Numbered from the stretch's first letter, positions 44,421-55,804 are shown. The stretch is 64,000 nucleotides of DNA from Peromyscus leucopus (GCF_004664715.2 NC_051072.1:39985142-40049141); one strand, 5' to 3'. Notes: generated from the letters alone by a model not told the origin. Numbers and translations: made by a program.

Positions 44421-45465
44421 ACGTTTCTTCCTCATTTATCCTTCCAAGCTCCTCCTTTTCTGTGACTTCTCCTTTGTTTCTTCAAATTACGTCACACTGA
44501 CTATTCACTTTTGTTTTACCTACGAACAATCTATAACCTCAACTGCTGTACTTGTCACTTTGAGAATTATAGCTCATGTTTGGTGCATTTCTTTTTTTTC
44601 CTGTATTTATAAGTCATTTAGTACGTTTCATTTTTAGTGTTGTTTTATATGATCTCTGTAACATTTGAAAATATTAGATTGTGACCCCACTCTGCTATGC
44701 TAGCTTTTATGGAAGGTTTTTTTTTTTTAATGTTTTATAATTCAAGGTTGTGAGTTAGTCTTTCAAAGATGTTTTAGCTTCAGAAAGCTTGTAAAGCTTG
44801 GTTGAATGACATCTCTCTCCCATGATGCTTTCAAGTAATTTTTCTAAGTACTTAGGAGTGTTAGAAACCTGAGCCTTTGGGGTTAGTTTTTCAAATTGTG
44901 ATTTTTTTCTTTTAAATGTTAATTAAAATCCTAAATCCACAGGAAGTGCAAATCTACAGCAATGTTCTTGGTGAAATATGTAACTTTGTAAAACATGGCT
45001 TCTTTGTCTGCTAGTACAGAAGGACATTTCCCTAGTCCCTTTCACTCAAAGGCCACGACTATATACTGAATGTCAATGTTCTAACCTGCACTCTCAGTTT
45101 TGCATGTCTTATCTATACTTCATTTTTGAAACCAAATTCTTGGCAAGTGGGACAAATACCACCTTTCAAAGAGAACCTTAGCATCAGCTCAAGTGTCTTG
45201 GTTTTCTATTCCCTGTTTATTTCTGACTCATAGTGATGTCTTTATTTCCTTTCACAATCAGATGTGAATAGAACAGTCTGTTCTGTCTAATATCTCAAAA
45301 TGTAGTGTGGATAGTATTTTAGACCATTAATCACATTTTTAGAACTGGACTAAAAATGTTTTCTCTAATAAAAATCAACTTTGTCACAATTGGCAAGCTT
45401 AATCCCTATAATTCACCAACTGCAAAACGTTCTCAGTTCAGGGTTATTTTATCATAGTGTTATAT
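44421..45465. other. AT-rich unique sequence, about 1 kb
   Basis: Nothing assignable. Confidence 0.5.
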
Positions 45466-45500
45466 TAGAAGTGAGAGATGACTCAGCAATTAAGAGCACT
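45466..45500 (+). repeat. B3 SINE, 5' piece (split by an LTR)
   Basis: 'gaagtgagagatgactcagc' and 'aattaagagcact' are the B3 start. The rest of the same SINE resumes at 45948 after the LTR. Confidence 0.8.
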
Positions 45501-45947
45501 TTTGTTGTTTTTTTACTCTTTGGCTCTCTTAGGGGGTCCACAACCCAGCTCCAAAATACATCACCCAGGGAGGCTTATTCTTAATTATAAATGCTTAGCC
45601 TTAGCTTGGCTTGTTTCTTGCCAGCTTTTCTTAACCCAAATTAGCCTGTCTACCTTTTGCCTTTGGGCTTTTACCTTTCTCTATTTCTGTAATCTTACTG
45701 TGATTTGCTGTGTAGCTGGGTGGCACGCCTGATGTCCTCTTCCTTCTCTGGCTACTTCTTTTTCCTCCCAGATTTCTCTTTCTATATATTTTTCTCTACC
45801 TGCCAGCCCCACCTATTCTTTCTCCTGCCTTGCTGTTGGGCATTCATTTCTTTATTAGACCACAAGGTGTTTCAAACACAGCTTCACAGAGTTAAACAAA
45901 TGCAACATAAACAAAAGTAACACACCTTAAAATAATATTCCCCAACA
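45501..45947 (-). mobile_element. Solo LTR, family A, inserted in a B3 SINE
   Basis: About 447 bp, homologous to 39188-39738 in the same orientation: 'gcttagccttagcttggctt', 'cttttgcctttgggctttta', 'ctttctcctgccttgctgtt', 'caacataaacaaaagtaaca'. The flanks 'agcact' (45495-45500) and 'agcaat' (45948-45953) are a plausible 6-bp duplication with one mismatch. It carries no viral genes. Confidence 0.85.
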
Positions 45948-46150
45948 AGCAATTGCTACTTTTCCAGAAGACCCAAGTTCAGCTTCCAAAGCCCAAACCC
46001 AGTGGCTCATGAGCCCTGTAACTCTAATCTCAGGAAATTCAAGGCCCTTTTCTGGCCTCAACAGGCACCCATACACACATGGCATAAACCCACATGGACA
46101 AATACACAAATACACACACGTGCATGCACACACACACCTAAAAATAAAAA
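45948..46150 (+). repeat. B3 SINE, 3' piece
   Basis: It continues the B3 cut at 45500: 'ttttccagaagacccaagtt', 'gtggctcatgagccctgtaa', 'ggcccttttctggcctcaac', then a CA-rich stretch and A tail. Confidence 0.85.
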
Positions 46151-46639
46151 AGCTTAAAGCCAGATTATTTATCTTAGCCTTGATTTCAGAAAGGTCCATT
46201 TAAAAAACTGAAGTCCATAAATACCCCAGACCTCAAAATAGAAACTGTATTTCACTTGGCTTCAAATAAATCCTTCATAATTTCTACATTCTCTCAGAAG
46301 TCCTTTTACTCTGGACTCTCCTCTAAATCACACATACAAAGATTGCTTGCTATTTAAGCTTCCTCTGTTTACTATCAACAAATCCCACTAGTCTGCATCT
46401 TCATTTACATTCATCTGAGGCAACTTCTCTAAATGCCTCCTGTTTTAAGTACTAGAGATGTGACCCAAATCAAAATAAATGTCTGGACTCGTGTAAAAGA
46501 AGGTATAAAAGTAATAAGGCAATTAATAAATTTAGTTTAGATTCAACCACATGAAATAATAAACATTTCAGCACTTCCTGACCCACCAAGAGACAATTTC
46601 CTATGCTTTAATTTAATAGAACGTGGCAGGCATTGGTCC
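46151..46639. other. Unique sequence
   Basis: Nothing assignable. Confidence 0.5.
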
Positions 46640-47060
46640 TAAGAGCTAGGAGGAAGATGGCAGGGTGTAAGCGGAAGCAAAGTTATGGGGCATGTGTGAA
46701 TGTGCTATTTTAGACAGCAGAGCCATAAAAGCCTCTCTTCTAAAGTGCCATTTGGACAGAGACAGGAGGGCCGTGAGGAAATGAGTCATGTGGACATCTG
46801 GAGGAAGCACATTCTAACTGAGGGAAATGTAGGTGGAAAGGCTCTGAGAAGGAGTGTACACAGCATATTTCAAGGAACAGCAGGGAAGTCGGGAGGACCC
46901 GAATGAAGTTCACCAAGAGCAAGTGTGGGGCAAAGTGAGAAAGAGAGGGGTCAGAATCAGACCAAGGAGCACCACGTCTACTGCAGTCAGAATGTTTTGG
47001 CTCGTTCCTAAGGAGATAGGAAGTCCTTGGGTGACCATGTACCTTGTATTTTCAGTAATG
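46640..47060 (+). repeat. Ancient mammalian interspersed repeat, name uncertain
   Basis: 'gtggaaaggctctgagaagg', 'tttcaaggaacagcagggaa' and 'caaagtgagaaagagagggg' resemble a widespread mammalian repeat containing 'ggaacagcaaggaggccagt'. The overlapping open frames of 102 and 79 codons have no domain. Confidence 0.45.
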
Positions 47061-47444
47061 AGAGACTGTGGAAACATGCCTGGGGAAAGATGGATACAGA
47101 ACCTTAGGAAACTGCTGTATCCACCTGGAGGTAACTTCAGTAACTCCACTTCAAGTGTATAACAAAAGGAACAGAAGACCCTGGACCTTCACAACTCATT
47201 CAACAACATTACAACCTTTCTTTTTAAGACATGTTGTTCTCATTGACTCCTTTTTATCAAACAGTATATTCCCAAGCTTCCATTGACTGACCATGTCTGA
47301 TATAGTTATCAAAATCATCTTGTCTGTCTGTTTCCAATTTCAAGAAGGAATGTCTAAATCTCCCCTAAATTTAGACCCCCAAACTCTGCATTTGCCTGGC
47401 CCATAGCCTCACCCTTAATATTTCTGCTCCTAATTGCCCTCAAG
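47061..47444. other. Unique sequence
   Basis: Nothing assignable. Confidence 0.5.
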
Positions 47445-47830
47445 AAAGGGGCAGCATACCTGATCCACTTACAGCTGGCAGTCACCATGTCAGAAGCACC
47501 GCCAAAGAGGGAACATGTGGCTCCACCAGCCACCACTGTGCTTTCAGTCTCTTCCCAAACTGCTAACTGACAAGCAGGCGGGGCCTGAGTCATGGCAGGA
47601 AAGGGCCATCATTGGCCCACTGCCAGGCAAGGTGGCTCTTCTGAGGAAGACAGCTCCTAACCCTAGTCCTGCAGCTGGGCTGCTCCCGCAGATGTTTCTA
47701 CATGGTGCAACTTTCCCCAAAAGGAAGTTGCTCAGGAGATTACAACCCTTTAGGGAGAAGCTGACCACAGCTTAAGAGCATGTGAGTACCGCTTCTGCGA
47801 CCTTCAGGCCCCGTCTGCTTTATGTCTTCA
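47445..47830. other. GC-richer unique block, possible regulatory element or exon
   Basis: The block is richer in G and C than its flanks. It has several CpGs and an AP-1-like 'tgagtca' at about 47587-47593 next to 'ggcggggcc'. Open frames run on both strands (47515-47775 plus, 47544-47768 minus), but neither shows a domain. A regulatory element is as likely as an exon. Confidence 0.3.
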
Positions 47831-48167
47831 TGCAGGATGAGGTGTCTTCTGTCGAGCATTTAGTTCAAAATAATAGGGAAGCAGCTTAGTAAGTAAGGCA
47901 TAACTGGCATGACAGAGACTCTTGTCTGGTTCTCAGTACAGTGGGGCATTCAAGACAGCCATGCTTATAAAATACAGTTGGTTCGAAGTAATGAGTTATG
48001 TCACAATCACTCACCAACCTATCTTGCGTTTTCTTAAAAAAAAAAAAAAATCCAGTCAGTTTAGTCTGCATGCAATATGCCAACTGGTTAAGGAGAAGGC
48101 ATGACATTCAAATGTCACTAAATTACTGCTCTGCTACAGGAACACATAATTAACATCAATAATAAAA
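47831..48167. other. Unique sequence
   Basis: Includes a poly(A) at about 48036-48050. Nothing else. Confidence 0.5.
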
Positions 48168-48253
48168 AAATAAAATCTACATGAATTCACCACACTGTAG
48201 ATTTAACAGCTCAGAGCCTACATAAGGTCACAAGAAATAAAATCTACATGAAT
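48168..48253. repeat. 19-bp direct repeat, 67 bp apart
   Basis: 'aaataaaatctacatgaat' occurs at 48168-48186 and 48235-48253. The sequence between carries no recognisable transposon. Confidence 0.85.
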
Positions 48254-48654
48254 ATTCAAAACCTTATTCTCTCTGAAAAAGCTCAAGAAGAAATGCTATT
48301 ATCAAATGCATTTATTATGCTGAAAACCAGAGTCGATGATTAAAAACAATCTTTGCTGCAGAGATATTTTTGCTGTGTATTATGATCTATTGCTCTTTGC
48401 AAATGATATGACAACAAGCATACTGAAATAATTTAATTTGAATACCCACAGCACCTAAAAGCATGTTCTTCTTAGGTGCCTCAGACCTTTACTCATGAGG
48501 ATGTATATCTTTAGAGACATCTAAGAGTCATCGCCAAGCAGACAACAGTCTGGATCTGGGCTCAAAGAAGCGCCAAGACTTGTGCACAAGGGACTTTCTA
48601 TCCCTAGGGCTGTCTTACTCTTCTCTTTGATGATCACTTTCAAGTGTTCAATAG
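48254..48654. other. Unique sequence
   Basis: Nothing assignable. Confidence 0.5.
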
Positions 48655-49108
48655 GGTGGTATATTAGTCAACTTTGCACCATGTAACAAAATAGCCACCA
48701 CAGGCTATTCATGAAGAAGCAGTTTATTTAGATCACCATTTTAGAACAGTAGAGTCCAAGGTGAGGCCAACCTACTTCCTTAGCCTCTAGTGAAGGCAGG
48801 GGATTTCTGCACATTCTAGATGAAGCCTGTGTAGAAACCAGTAGTCACATCACAAATAAAACCAGAGAGAAAGATCATGAGATGGGCCAGGCTTTTTCCT
48901 GCTATAATAATCCTCTCATAAAAATTCAAGTTGTTAGCATCGTTTTCACAAAAAAGATTTGCCAAGGGATCATATTGAAAACTACTTGATATCTCTCTGA
49001 TGAACTAGGAACTTCCTATCAGATCCTACCTCCTAAATGTCCCACCACTTTCCAACAGCACATTCAAGACCCTTAGAGTACTAACAATATTCAGACCATA
49101 GCAGATAG
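48655..49108 (-). repeat. MaLR-like LTR relic, minus strand
   Basis: The start 'gtatattagtcaactttgca' and 'gaagcagtttatttagatca', and the end 'tgtcccaccactttccaaca' and 'attcagaccatagcag', are reversed ends of a rodent MaLR-type LTR. The middle is diverged. Confidence 0.5.
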
Positions 49109-49164
49109 ACATCTAAACTAAAATGGAAGGGCTGCGGAATATAACCATACTTTAAGGCATAAAG

Positions 49165-50290
49165 ATAGCAAAGTGTGCACTCTGGGGCATATACCCAAGG
49201 GATGCTCAATCATACTACAAGGACACTTGCTCAACTATATTCATAGTAGCATTATTCATAGTAGCCAGAACCTGGAAACAACCTAGATGCCTCTCAACTG
49301 AAGAATGAATAAAGAAAATGTGGTACATATACACAATGGAGTATTACTCAGCTGTAAAAAACAGTGACTTCATGAAATTTGCAGACAAATAGCTGGAACT
49401 AGAAAATATCATCCTGAGTGAGGTAACAAGGGGACCCTAAGAGGGATGCATGTATCATCTTGGGAAGGGGAAACAGATGAGGTCTCAATGAGTAAACTGG
49501 GGGTGGGTGGGTGGGCAATAGAGGGGAAGGGATGGGAGATGAGAACATGAAGAAACAAGATGGTCGAGCTAGGGGATAGAGGAAGCTGAAGAGCAATGAA
49601 AAGGATATCTTGACAGAGGGAGACATTATGAGGTAAGGGAGAAACATGGTGCTAGGGAACTTCACAGGAATCCACAAGGACAACCCCAGATTAGACTACT
49701 AGCAATAGTGGAGAGGGTGCCTCAACTGTCTTACCCCAGTAAGTAGATCGGTGAGTACCCTAACTGTCATGATAGAGCCTTTATCCAGTAACTGATGGAA
49801 GCAGATGCAGAGATCCACAGGCAAGCACCAGACTGAGCTCTGGGAGTCCAGTTGAAGAAAGAGAAAAAGGATTCTATGAGCAAGGGGGGATCGAGATTCT
49901 GATAGGGAAATCTACAGAGACAACTGAACCAAGCTCATAGGAACTCATGAACTTTTGACCAACAATGTGGAACCTATATGGAACCGGACTAGGCCCTCTG
50001 CATACGGAAGACAGTTGTGTAGCTTAGTCTGTTTGAGGGCCCCCTGGCAGTGGGATCAGAATCTCTTCCTGGTGCATGAGCTGGATTTTTGAAGCCCATT
50101 ACCTATGGTGGGACGCCTTGCTCACCCTTGATGCAAGGGGGAGGAGCTTGGACCTGCCTCAACTGAATATAGCAGGCTTTTCTGACTCCCCATGGCAGGC
50201 CTTACCCTTTAGGAGGAGTGGATGGGGGTAGGTCGGGGAGGGGAAGGCTGGGGGAAAGCAGGAGGAGGGATTAGAAGGGGATCTGGACAT
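49165..50290 (+). repeat. L1 3' end: ORF2 tail plus 3' UTR, plus strand
   Basis: The ORF2 tail is clear ('gcatatacccaagggatgct', 'tcatagtagcattattcata', 'tggtacatatacacaatgga', 'gtattactcagctgtaaaaa'). A 3' UTR follows: 'gagatccacaggcaagcacc', 'ctaggccctctgcatacgga', 'ggtgcatgagctggattttt', and a G-rich end 'ggggaaagcaggaggaggga'. The frame has stops, and the copy is 5' truncated and lacks an obvious poly(A). This is the longest L1 piece in the window. Confidence 0.88.
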
Positions 50291-51127
50291 CACTACTCAG
50301 AACCAATTTGTCAGACCTAATCCGGTGGCATGAAGTTTACCAGGAAGGCCCATCACTCTGCTGACAGATACTCTGCAGATCTCAAGCACTTTAATTTTTA
50401 ATCTTGGCTCCTCCAGCAGGGGCTCTTTGCACCTTGCCTCGGAAGTTCTGAGTAAATACGTTTTAGTCCCTTTTCTCCCTTTCCACACATACAAGTCATT
50501 CCCCAGACTGGCTAAGAGTCACTGATGTCTCATCCCTTCCTCTGTAGTCTTCCATAGGCAGCTAAAATAACAATAAGCCAAAAATGTTTTTCCCAGCAGA
50601 ATATCACTTCCCATGGCTCAATGGGTGAGCCTTAACAGGACTGAGCCTGCTTCACTGAAAAACCGGAAGGTGTCCCAGGCTTGAGAGGCTGGCTCAATTT
50701 TACAATGAAAAGAAAATAATCCCAGGCAGTGAATTCATTGAAAACAGCTCCTGGAGCCAGAGACTCAATTGTGAGGCTAAAAGCACAGCCTTCTTAATTA
50801 ATATTATTCACTTCCATTATAGATGCTCAGACAATACCCAGCAGCTGAAATGCTTTGAATTAGTGTTGAAGTCAAGGGCATTAAAACCAAAGGGAGAAAA
50901 ATGTCTTGATGGTTTCCAAAATAGTAATTCAAAGGCATCTGTCAATATTTCAGTAAGTATCTTTACAAGATAACCTGTAATAACAGGACAGAGCAAAGAG
51001 AACCTGATCCTGTGATAAATTATCTACAGAAGACCATGGTATGATAAGCAACCAATTCCACAGGGCTATACCTTAATCTTTTCTTTCTGCATACCTCTAT
51101 GCTTACTTTTACTTAGTGATGATAAGC
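50291..51127. other. Unique sequence
   Basis: Nothing assignable. Confidence 0.5.
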
Positions 51128-51400
51128 AAAAAAAAAAAAGTATACAATTTTCTTTTTATTCTTTTTTATTGAAAATAGATTCTCCTCTCATATAATACAT
51201 TCAAACCTTGGTTTTCTCTCCCTCCATTCCCTCCCAGCCCCATTTCCCCTCTGTTTTCTCTTCAGAAAAGAGCAGGCCTCTAAGAGACAACAAGATACAA
51301 TTAGAAAAGGCAAAAGTCCTCATATCAACGCTGGACAAGCCAACTCAACAGGAAGAAGAGAGTCTGAAGAGCAGGCCAAAGAGTCAGAAATACACCATCA
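51128..51400 (-). repeat. L1 3' UTR end, minus strand
   Basis: 'ttttttattgaaaatagatt', 'ctctccctccattccctccc', 'gcaggcctctaagagacaac' and 'aaggcaaaagtcctcatatc' are the reverse of the rodent Lx-type L1 3' UTR. It is opposite in orientation to the copy at 49165-50290, less than 1 kb away. Confidence 0.75.
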
Positions 51401-52344
51401 TTTTCAAAGTAAAGATATTGATGTTTCTCATAGGAGGGATATTGCCACATGGGAGGGCAGTGACACTCCTTTCTTACAATCCCTGGATGACTGCAATGTC
51501 CAAGTTTCAGCAGAAATATCAGCACTATACTAAGAGGCAAGAGAAGATTGCTTCTTCCCTTCATGTCTTGATGATACTATTTAAGGTATACTGGTCATGG
51601 CATTCATACATGTGCCAGCATCCCTGCACTCCAAAGTACACAATTAGAAAGGATACTGTTCAACATGTATTCAGTCAAAGGTGTCGGCTGATTCAGCACC
51701 GCCTTCAGGAAGCTGAAGCACCCTATACATTTAGAAATTGCCTATCTGCTAGGAGAACCCATTCATCCTGATACCCAATCCAATGTGCTTTTCACTAAAG
51801 CAAAACTAACAACAGCAAAGAACATCACAGAATGGTATCCCTTTGTGTGATCTTATAGCCATGATCTGGCTCATCTAGAATCATCTAGATAAACCATATG
51901 TAAAACCAAATGGAAGGATTAAAGGATAGACTATGATACATATAATTTGACACTTAGACACACAGCTGGCCCTATGTACCCATTGGATCTATTTCTACAA
52001 CTCACCATGGATTTCTATGAATTTTAAAGCACTTTGTCTTTGTGCTGAATATATATAAATATTTTTATTATTATTCCCTAAAAAGAGTATGGTGTGACCG
52101 CTGTTTACATACTATTGACATTGTACAAGGTATTATAAAAATCCACAGATGGTCTGGATCACACAAGAGGTTGTCCATAAATTATATGCAAATACGATGC
52201 CACTTCTTTATATAAAGATCTTGAGCACTGCATACTTTCATATCCACAGAGGTTGTTGAACCAATGCCACATGGGTACCAAAGAAAAGGTGCCATCTGTT
52301 AGCCAAGAATCGGTGCGTGATCTTGAATTTTTTTAAAAAATTAT
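51401..52344. other. Unassigned sequence
   Basis: The first 370 bases continue the 187-codon open frame that begins in the L1 antisense end. I recognise neither a repeat nor a protein there. The rest is AT-rich unique sequence. Confidence 0.45.
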
Positions 52345-52515
52345 TTGAATTTTAGGAACCTTTGCCTCAGGTTCTTAATCTGTGAAGTGAGACTGTTATG
52401 GAGTCTATAGTATTAGACAGCTGGAAAAATGAAATGAAAGGCCCTTCATGAAGCATTTAATTCAGTTCCTGGCTTGTAAAAAGTGCTTGATTAGTGTAGC
52501 TGTTAGTGCATACTG
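52345..52515 (+). repeat. MIR, 3' two-thirds, plus strand
   Basis: 'cctttgcctcaggttcttaa', 'tctgtgaagtgagactgtta', 'cagttcctggcttgtaaaaa' and 'gtgcttgattagtgtagctg' follow the MIR order well. Confidence 0.75.
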
Positions 52516-52977
52516 GAGCTTTTATTAGTACATGGTGTGTTTCTTTCAGATCTCCTGAAGAATGGTAGTCAAGTTCCAACAGTGCCTAAAGACAGGGAGT
52601 GCCACCTTCATGTATGCCTTATTTCCCTATCTCAGGAGCTTCAGTTTTGACCTTTCTCCTTCCCGTGAGTATTGTGCCTGCATCTTCAGAGCAAGGGATG
52701 AAGATGAATAGCATCATCCCGCACCATCAGCTGAGATCAGAAACAGTATAGATATTCTACTTTCTCATCACTAATTCATTTTACTCCAACACTAACTTGT
52801 AATTTATAAGAGATATCTCTCTTATATTGCATAATAATTATTCATGATTCATTTTTCATTTTTTGGATGACTTCCCAGGATCTCAACTCTGTCTCCTCCA
52901 AGTTGTTCTCTTTCTAAACTGCTAGAGTTCAGTCTACATTCAGCTTTATCTTATCTCGTCATTTATTTTATTTTATT
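52516..52977. other. Unique sequence
   Basis: Nothing assignable. Confidence 0.5.
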
Positions 52978-53056
52978 TTCAATGTTATGGATCAAACCTT
53001 CTTGCACATACTAGCTAGGGAAAAGCTCTAACTACTAAGGTATATCCCCAGATTTC
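52978..53056 (-). repeat. ID SINE, minus strand
   Basis: 'atggatcaaaccttcttgca', 'gctctaactactaaggtata' and 'tccccag' are the reversed ID sequence, with the tail at the left. Confidence 0.7.
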
Positions 53057-53239
53057 ATATAGCCTTCTTCCCTCACATAGTCAACATGATACAAGGATGT
53101 TATTTCAAACATTATAACTACAATTATGTGTATAGTATTTTAAAAAATTGTCAAACATGGCCTCTTTGGAGATTTGAAACTATCTTTTTAAATGTTTTTT
53201 TAATCACTTCCTTAAAGATTAGGAGACATCCTACAAAAT
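53057..53239. other. Unique AT-rich sequence
   Basis: Nothing assignable. Confidence 0.5.
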
Positions 53240-53255
53240 AGAAACCTATTTTATA

Positions 53256-53415
53256 GCTGGATGGTGATGTGATGGTGCATGCCTTTAATCCCAGCACTTG
53301 GGAGGCAGAGGCAGGCAGATCTCTGTAAGTTTAAGGCCAGCCTAGGCTACAGAGTGAGTTCCAAGAAAGGCTCCAAACCTACACAAGAGAAACCCTGTCT
53401 CAAAAGAAAAAAAAA
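53256..53415 (+). repeat. B1 SINE with target duplication, plus strand
   Basis: 'tgcatgcctttaatcccagc', 'acttgggaggcagaggcagg', 'ctacagagtgagttccaaga' and 'gagaaaccctgtctcaaaag' with an A tail. The flanking repeat 'agaaacctattt' occurs at 53240-53251 and 53416-53427. Full length and moderately young. Confidence 0.95.
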
Positions 53416-53427
53416 AGAAACCTATTT

Positions 53428-54446
53428 CATATATTTTTGACTTAATTTAAAATATGAAATGAATAAAAATCTCATGTGTTCCTCCATGCACTACAATCAT
53501 GCTTGTCACCGAAATCTGTATAATGTTTTAGAAGAAAAATATCAAATAATTATTACTGGATACATCATGCATGGGAAACTTTCTGGTCATCACAGTCTTG
53601 TGAAGCCTTCTGCTCCCTATAAAGTATAAGAAGCTAAAGGAGAGCCCAGAAATCCGACTTTTATCCAGAGGTTTAGATAGGAAGGTCACACTAGAAAATG
53701 TCACTGCCAGATGCTAGCTGTATTGTTAATCAAATACAATGAATTGCCATTTCTAGAAAATAACAGGATGTACACATCAAACATAGAGGAGAGTACTCTG
53801 GACACATGAGCTGACATAGCATGGAGGCAGCAACACTGGAGGGGATTACAGAACAAGTAGGTAGACGTCTGAAGAGGTTAACCACACAGACAGAGCCTGG
53901 AGTAGGTTTGTTTCCTGCAGAGTATGCATGCAAGCTTCCTAAGGTAGAATCCTAGGAATTGTTTAGCAATGTTGTAGCAGTTAAAAACATACAAACTGAT
54001 AGCAATGACACTGAGGTAACAAGATCCTCAAGTTAGCTGAACTGTGGCTGATCATGTCAAAATGCCTATGTTCATCAAAACATCAGATGATGTGCTTTAA
54101 ATACATAGAATTGTATGTATAAGTGCTTGTTTTTAAAAGTGAAATGAAATTTGCATAGATAATAAGGCCAAGGTGAATCTAAATTTAATCTTGTGAGTGA
54201 GGAGGAGGCATTGTAAACTTAAGAGAAAAATAATAAAATCTGTATTTAAGTAACTAGGTAGGGCTATTTGGGAAAGATTTCCAGACACGGGTGATTTCTA
54301 TCTGTTTTTACTCATTTTGTCTAAAACTTTTGCTCTTAGGTGAAAAGCTTTTGTTTTCTTTACTACAGAATAATTTTTATGACAAGTCATACCATAACTA
54401 CTTATATTTCATGAGAGTTCTTTTTAAATATTATTAAAAGAAATTC
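53428..54446. other. Unique sequence
   Basis: Nothing assignable. Confidence 0.5.
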
Positions 54447-54640
54447 AAGGGATGGAGAGATGGCTAGGAGGTGATGTGCACTGGCTGTTCTTCCAGAGGT
54501 CATGAGTTCAATTCCCAGCAACCACATGGTGGCTCACAACCATCCATAATGAAATCTGGTGCCCTATTCTGGAGAGCAAGCACACATGCAAGCAGAATCT
54601 GTATATATTTAATATATATATATATATTTAAATACTATGT
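54447..54640 (+). repeat. B2 SINE, plus strand
   Basis: 'agggatggagagatggctag', 'tggctgttcttccagaggtc', 'caaccacatggtggctcaca' and an AT-rich tail with a (TA)n palindrome (about 54600-54632). Confidence 0.92.
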
Positions 54641-54870
54641 GTGGGACTAGGGTGGGGTAGCTTAGTTGTCAAGAGCCCTGGCTACTCATCCACAGGCTCT
54701 AGGTTCTATTCCCAGAATCCACATGATGGCTCATAAACATCTGTAATTCCAGTTCCAGGGTTCCGACTATCTCTGACCTCCAGAGACACCAGGCATTCAT
54801 ACAATGTACAGACATACATGATGGCAAATCACCCAAACTCATAAAAGTACAGTTTCAAAGAAAAAAAAAA
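54641..54870 (+). repeat. B3 SINE, plus strand
   Basis: 'gactagggtggggtagctta', 'aagagccctggctactcatc', 'aattccagttccagggttcc' and 'atgtacagacatacatgatg' with an A tail. It lies head to tail after the B2. Confidence 0.88.
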
Positions 54871-55138
54871 AAGCTATGAAGATGCTACCTATATATTTTG
54901 ATGGAGACTTTTAAATACATCTTTAAATATATGAAGGAACCTTAACTTACAGTATGTCTAGAGGCATTTAGCATTTAGTTCCCTGATAAAATGATAGGAA
55001 TGAAAGGGACTGCAGAGATCTTACATTAACTTTGGTCATGTCCAGGGGTTTGGGAAGGGAAGTCTGGCTAGGGAAACTTCCTATCAGATGCTGACAGACT
55101 CAACAGCTCCTCAGACAAAACGGACCTTTTTTCTGTCA
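54871..55138. other. Unique sequence
   Basis: It ends in a strong pyrimidine tract 'ccttttttctgtcag' that could be a splice acceptor. Confidence 0.5.
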
Positions 55139-55620
55139 GATGAGCCCCCTGCTCCTTGGAGTGTCTCAAGCAATCCCAGCTGCAGCAGGATGTGGGTTGC
55201 CAAGTACAGACACAATCTGTCCCCTCTCCTAAAATGAGGTCCTCATTATTCTTAAGGAGTCACACACAAGCTGTTGGCAATTTGCTCAAGTGAGGAGCTA
55301 GCCATATTGACTCAATTGCAATGCTTCATAGCTCAAAGAGCAACGCAGATTGAAGATGCCCACAGCCCCAACTCCCTCGCACTTTTTGGGCCTAATAATG
55401 GTGGAGACAACGAAAAGATTGATAACTGTCACAGACCCCGCCAGCCAAGCCTCACTTGTGCAATACGGAGCCAACAGGAAGAGAGACCGTTTAGTAACCC
55501 TGCTTACGCAGAGTCACATTGCAACAGTGCACCAAGCAGCTGCTGTGCTACCTGCTGCCACTGGATTTACCAGGCTTCAGAAAGGATCCCTGAGTGTCAT
55601 ATCTTCAGGAGGTAACACGC
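55139..55620 (+). other. CpG-retaining exon-like island (speculative)
   Basis: An acceptor-like 'ccttttttctgtcag' ends at 55138. A donor-like 'cttcaggag|gtaac' lies at about 55609/55610. The span between has about eight CpGs in its right 310 bases and near-balanced GC, in AT-rich surroundings. Two overlapping plus-strand frames stay open at the right end (55274-55615 and 55350-55625), but neither encodes a domain I recognise. The frame before them is closed by a stop, so a coding internal exon across the full span is excluded. A non-coding RNA exon, a terminal coding exon or an enhancer remain possible. Confidence 0.25.
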
Positions 55621-55804
55621 TTTAGAAAATAAAACAGCAAACCAATTCAGTAAGAGGAGTAGATAGAAGCACATGAGAGAACAATTCACAAAAGAACAAA
55701 AATAATAAATGCATTAGAAAAACTGGACCTCAGCAGTAAGTCCAATCTCTCTTCAAAAATTAAACAAAGTTGGGATTATATTTTCTATAATCAATTGAGA
55801 CCAT
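55621..55804. other. AT-rich unique sequence
   Basis: Nothing assignable. Confidence 0.5.

Noticed and set aside
39188..45947. Possible provirus bounded by two same-orientation LTRs
   Set aside because: The sequence between is SINEs and old L1, and each LTR has its own flanking duplication, so they are separate insertions.
51208..51771. Longest open frame in the window, 187 codons, plus strand
   Set aside because: Its first third is the antisense of an L1 3' UTR. The rest shows no domain, no Kozak or splice support and no known homologue that I recognise.
55274..55625. Two overlapping plus-strand frames treated as a coding gene
   Set aside because: Neither shows a recognisable domain, and the upstream frame is closed by a stop. 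I kept the region only as an exon-like candidate.
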